This document shows, piece after piece, positions 5,228 to 7,140 of a stretch of 7,140 bases of DNA. The position numbers were made by a program, and so were the translations under genes. Positions within the stretch are counted from its first letter, which is position 1. Each line of letters opens with the position of its first letter. Under the pieces are notes generated by a model. That model did no database searches, was not told the DNA's origin, and saw only the letters and a program-made list of their open reading frames with translations. The DNA comes from Nitrospira sp. (GTDB lineage: Bacteria; Nitrospirota; Nitrospiria; Nitrospirales; Nitrospiraceae), in assembly GCA_015904075.1 (NCBI GenBank), contig JABMDH010000077.1, positions 7,714 to 14,853 on the forward strand. The letters are read 5' to 3'.

Positions 5228-5842
5228 GTGCTGCGAGAGGCCTATAACGCCGATCTGCGCGTGATCCGTCCGAGCGGACGCGGCACCGCGGCCGCCTATG
5301 ACGTGAATGAGTTGTCCAATGAACTGGAACGGTTTCTGGCAACGAATCTTGTACTGACCCTACAGGTATCCGGCGATCATGCTGAGCCGATTCAACGTGC
5401 CTTGACGGAAGGGCTTATCCGAGAAGGGCTCACGGTGAAAACCGGTGAGGCGGGTGGCGGTGGGGTAGCACCGGAATTGCTCCTTCGAGGCACCGTGCGT
5501 CTGTTTCCCATCCACGTCAAGGACCCGAATTTCAAATATGTTCGGTGGTGCAGTGACTTTGACATTGTGGAGGTGGCTACCAAACGTGTGGTTGGGGCAG
5601 TCGCGCGCGGCGGTAAGGAAGGCCATCTGACAGAGCGTGAAGCCACGGCGAAGTCATTGCGCGTCGCGCAGCGCGAATTGTCATCGGAGGCGGCAACGGC
5701 GATTGCCGCGCATATTTTTGGAGAGGCGATGTTGCCGGCACCGGTGACCATGCCGGCGGGCTGTCCACGAGAGGACGCATCGGCACAGCGGGAGAGTCAG
5801 GGAGCAGTTTATCTTAAGAAGAAGGAGGAAGAACGATTGTGA
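5228..5842 (+). CDS. Probable exported envelope protein, LpoB/CsgG-like alpha/beta layout, function unknown
   Basis: From GTG at 5228 the ORF has 204 codons. It carries no signal peptide of its own, and the reading frame is open upstream to 5114 without ATG, GTG or TTG; the export signal is probably at 5118 in another frame. The body alternates strands and helices: VNELSNELERFLATNLVLTL, a helix with AEPIQRALTEGLIREGLTVK, a strand ELLLRGTVRLFPI, then a strand pair VRWCSDFDIVEVATKRVVGA and a long C-terminal helix REATAKSLRVAQRELSSEAA. The D-x-V-x-x-A-T-x-R/K-V-V-G hairpin recalls the ATG(K/E)V turn of LpoB, CsgG and TolB-N type domains, but I do not recognise a precise family. It is the fourth gene of the lipoprotein run and overlaps the next gene by four bases (GTGA). 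The charged tail YLKKKEEERL covers the next gene's ribosome binding site. A real internal start at 5228 (weak AGGA five bases before) would make it cytoplasmic, which fits its neighbours poorly. Confidence 0.65.
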   Translation: MLREAYNADLRVIRPSGRGTAAAYDVNELSNELERFLATNLVLTLQVSGDHAEPIQRALTEGLIREGLTVKTGEAGGGGVAPELLLRGTVRLFPIHVKDPNFKYVRWCSDFDIVEVATKRVVGAVARGGKEGHLTEREATAKSLRVAQRELSSEAATAIAAHIFGEAMLPAPVTMPAGCPREDASAQRESQGAVYLKKKEEERL

Positions 5843-6105
5843 GCAAGACAACGGGAAATTCGATTCGTGCTCCACGCAGCCGTGGGCGCGGTTTGACGAA
5901 GTCAGGGCATAAGATATCGAGCCGTCTGGCGAAGCGGCGGCTGAATGACCGTCTAAAGGAAGATACGATCAGTTTCAATCAAGGTAATCTCGGCGACACC
6001 TTGCGGAAAGAAGGCTATGAAGAAGTGCCGCTCGATGAGCTACAAGACCGTCTCTCCAAGCTCCCGGGTCCGTTGGCAGAAATTATTCTGAAGGAGAGGA
6101 TGTAG
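5839..6105 (+). CDS. Small basic protein, possible antitoxin partner of the PIN protein
   Basis: 88 residues from GTG at 5839, overlapping the previous stop as GTGA. AGGAGG at 5823-5828 lies ten bases before the start. The N-terminal 45 residues are strongly basic and rich in Arg, Lys and Ser (NSIRAPRSRGRGLTKSGHKI, then SSRLAKRRLNDRLKEDTI), fitting nucleic-acid binding. The C-terminal half is more acidic and helical (GYEEVPLDELQDRLSKLPG). The downstream PIN gene starts four bases after its stop, the usual antitoxin-then-toxin order of VapBC-like modules, and C-terminal antitoxin segments normally wrap around the PIN toxin. I see no clear ribbon-helix-helix, AbrB or Phd signature, so the antitoxin role is inference from context and charge only. 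Its translation is likely coupled to the lipoprotein operon. Confidence 0.7.
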   Translation: MSKTTGNSIRAPRSRGRGLTKSGHKISSRLAKRRLNDRLKEDTISFNQGNLGDTLRKEGYEEVPLDELQDRLSKLPGPLAEIILKERM

Positions 6106-6109
6106 CGAG

Positions 6110-6553
6110 ATGCCATACTATTATTTTGACTCGACGGCGCTGGTCAAGCGGTACAGCATGGAGCGGGGGACGCGCATCGTCAATAAATTGCTGGTGAAGC
6201 GCGGGAAGGTGGTGATTTTGCCGACATGGTCGGTCACGGATTTCTACTCCATTATGTCGACGCGTGCCCAAGGGGGGCTCATGACGCGGGACGATTGCTA
6301 TTCGGTGCTCTACAAGTTCGAAATCGAATCGAAGCAGGGGCTCTTCGACTTCATCGTTCCCACGATTAAGACCTACCTGGCGACCAAGGAACTTGTCTTG
6401 GAATATCCGTTTCTGCGGTCTCCGCAAGTAATGCATCTGGCCATGGCATTGGAATTGAAGCCGTTGCGATTGACGGTCGTCAGTGCAGACACGCAGTTGT
6501 TAGCGGCATCCAAAACGGCAGGGCTGCATATTATCAACCCGGAGGAAGATTAA
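6110..6553 (+). CDS. PIN-domain protein (VapC-like ribonuclease fold)
   Basis: 147 residues, the usual size of a single PIN domain. The first strand and acidic residue are clear in YYFDSTALVKRYSMERG (Asp7, with Glu18 after ALVKRY). The second site, usually Glu, is Asp44 in SVTDFYSIMSTR. The family motif DALHLA is here SPQVMHLAMALEL, so the third acidic residue is replaced by Gln106, while Asp127 in VVSADTQLLAAS is kept and the end GLHIINPE is typical. PIN toxins of the VapC type cut RNA using these acidic residues and Mg/Mn; with Gln106 the activity may be reduced or lost. GAGG at 6096-6099 lies ten bases before ATG 6110, and the start is four bases after the basic small gene. The gene converges on the decarboxylase gene with 19 bases between the stops. 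No integrase or repeat marks it as recently mobile. Confidence 0.88.
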   Translation: MPYYYFDSTALVKRYSMERGTRIVNKLLVKRGKVVILPTWSVTDFYSIMSTRAQGGLMTRDDCYSVLYKFEIESKQGLFDFIVPTIKTYLATKELVLEYPFLRSPQVMHLAMALELKPLRLTVVSADTQLLAASKTAGLHIINPEED

Positions 6554-6572
6554 GCCGCGGCTGAAATGCGGG

Positions 6573-7140
6573 CTAGGGTTTATCCGTTGAAAGTTTCTTG
6601 CCGAGACGCCGGGCGAGCCGCACCATGCCCGGTGAGCGATCGCTCGGACTGAGCAGGACATTGAGGAGATGAGGCCGGCGCTGGTCTGCAAAGGCTGCTG
6701 CGAGGCGCTCTTCGAACTCCCGTTGCGTATTCACGCGCGATCCAATGCCTCCGCCGACCAGCAAGAATATGTTTTCGTATTGCCATTCATGCACGTCGTT
6801 GAACGGGCCTTCCAGGATTTCCCGTTCGGTCGAATAGCCGCGGTTGTTCAGCAGCACGATGATGGGGGCCTGTCCATAGCGGACGCAACTGGCCAGTTCG
6901 GTTCCGGTCATCTGGAAGGCTCCATCCCCCACCAGCACGATAGGTCGCAGGCTGGGATCGGCAAATGATGCACCGAGAGCAGCAGGCACGGCAAATCCCA
7001 TCGATGTGTAGTAGGCCGGCGACAGGAATTCAAATCGATGGCGGACATGCAGATCGGCCGCAGCGAACAGAGATTCGCCGACATCGGCGATCACCAGGGT
7101 CTTATCCGTCAAGACGCTGTCGAGATGCCGGAACAGTCCT
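6573..7140 (-). CDS. Alpha-keto acid decarboxylase (pyruvate/indolepyruvate decarboxylase family), C-terminal part
   Basis: A thiamine-diphosphate enzyme that removes CO2 from a 2-keto acid to give an aldehyde, cytoplasmic. The reading frame is open from the right window edge (GLFRHLDSVLTDKTLVIADV) to TAG at 6575-6573, about 189 codons of the 550 or so usual for the family; the N-terminal and middle domains lie outside. Visible marks are VIADVGESLF, SPAYYTSMGFAVPAALGA, the thiamine-diphosphate/Mg motif starting GDGAFQMTGTELAS (GDG at 6929-6921) and ending with the double Asn in VLLNNRGYSTER (6848-6843), then NDVHEWQYENI and GGGIGSRVNTQREFEERLAA. These follow the order in pyruvate and indole-3-pyruvate decarboxylases. 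Acetolactate synthase and benzoylformate decarboxylase share GDG...NN but not the GYSTEREILEGPFNDVHEW-type continuation. The TTG at 7112 is not the true start. The substrate cannot be told from this part. Confidence 0.92.
   Translation of the reverse strand, partial: GLFRHLDSVLTDKTLVIADVGESLFAAADLHVRHRFEFLSPAYYTSMGFAVPAALGASFADPSLRPIVLVGDGAFQMTGTELASCVRYGQAPIIVLLNNRGYSTEREILEGPFNDVHEWQYENIFLLVGGGIGSRVNTQREFEERLAAAFADQRRPHLLNVLLSPSDRSPGMVRLARRLGKKLSTDKP

Noticed and set aside
6553..6562. AGCCGCGGCT palindrome between the convergent PIN and decarboxylase genes as a terminator
   Set aside because: It has no loop and no following T run, so it is not a convincing intrinsic terminator.

Overview
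The window (7,140 bases, fairly GC-rich, very compact coding) looks like chromosomal DNA of a Gram-negative bacterium with an outer membrane. Three to four consecutive genes encode exported proteins, and three of them have clear lipoboxes. The mix of genes (acetyl-CoA synthetase, a secreted caspase-fold protein with TPRs, an LPP20/LpoB/COG3014 lipoprotein cluster and an alpha-keto acid decarboxylase) would fit a Nitrospira-like (Nitrospirota) genome. That assignment is a guess from gene content and style, not a proof.

Layout. (1) Positions 1-693, minus strand: the N-terminal third of acetyl-CoA synthetase, running off the left edge. (2) Positions 694-892: a divergent promoter region. (3) From 893, plus strand: an exported caspase-fold (peptidase C14-like) protein that keeps the histidine but has proline where the catalytic cysteine should be, followed by an EF-hand-like loop and TPR helices. 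Its reading frame appears to be broken near 1990-2012. The natural end in the neighbouring frame is 2045; the literal ORF runs on to 2242, antisense to another gene. (4) Positions 2048-2218, minus strand: a 56-residue gene with a good ribosome binding site. (5) Positions 2219-2386: a divergent control region packed with GGAAC/GTTCC inverted repeats that overlap a good sigma70-type promoter. (6) Positions 2387-5842, plus strand: an envelope operon of an LPP20-like lipoprotein, an LpoB-like lipoprotein, a COG3014-like TPR lipoprotein, and a fourth probably exported protein whose signal peptide lies in a different frame from its body. (7) Positions 5839-6553: a small basic protein and a PIN-domain protein, arranged like a toxin-antitoxin pair but coupled by overlap to the operon. 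(8) Positions 6573-7140, minus strand: the C-terminal part of a thiamine-diphosphate alpha-keto acid decarboxylase, running off the right edge.

How they may work together. The lipoprotein trio resembles a set known as neighbours in other Gram-negative bacteria. LpoB-type proteins are known in E. coli as outer-membrane activators of a peptidoglycan synthase, so a role in envelope or cell-wall maintenance is the most economical reading. The exported pseudo-caspase upstream could act as a non-catalytic scaffold in the same compartment, but co-transcription is not shown because a minus-strand gene and a new promoter lie between. The two flanking metabolic genes look unrelated. The most noteworthy points are the catalytically dead caspase fold, the hidden minus-strand small gene, the two apparent frame breaks, the GGAAC-repeat control region, and the PIN protein with a substituted acidic residue.
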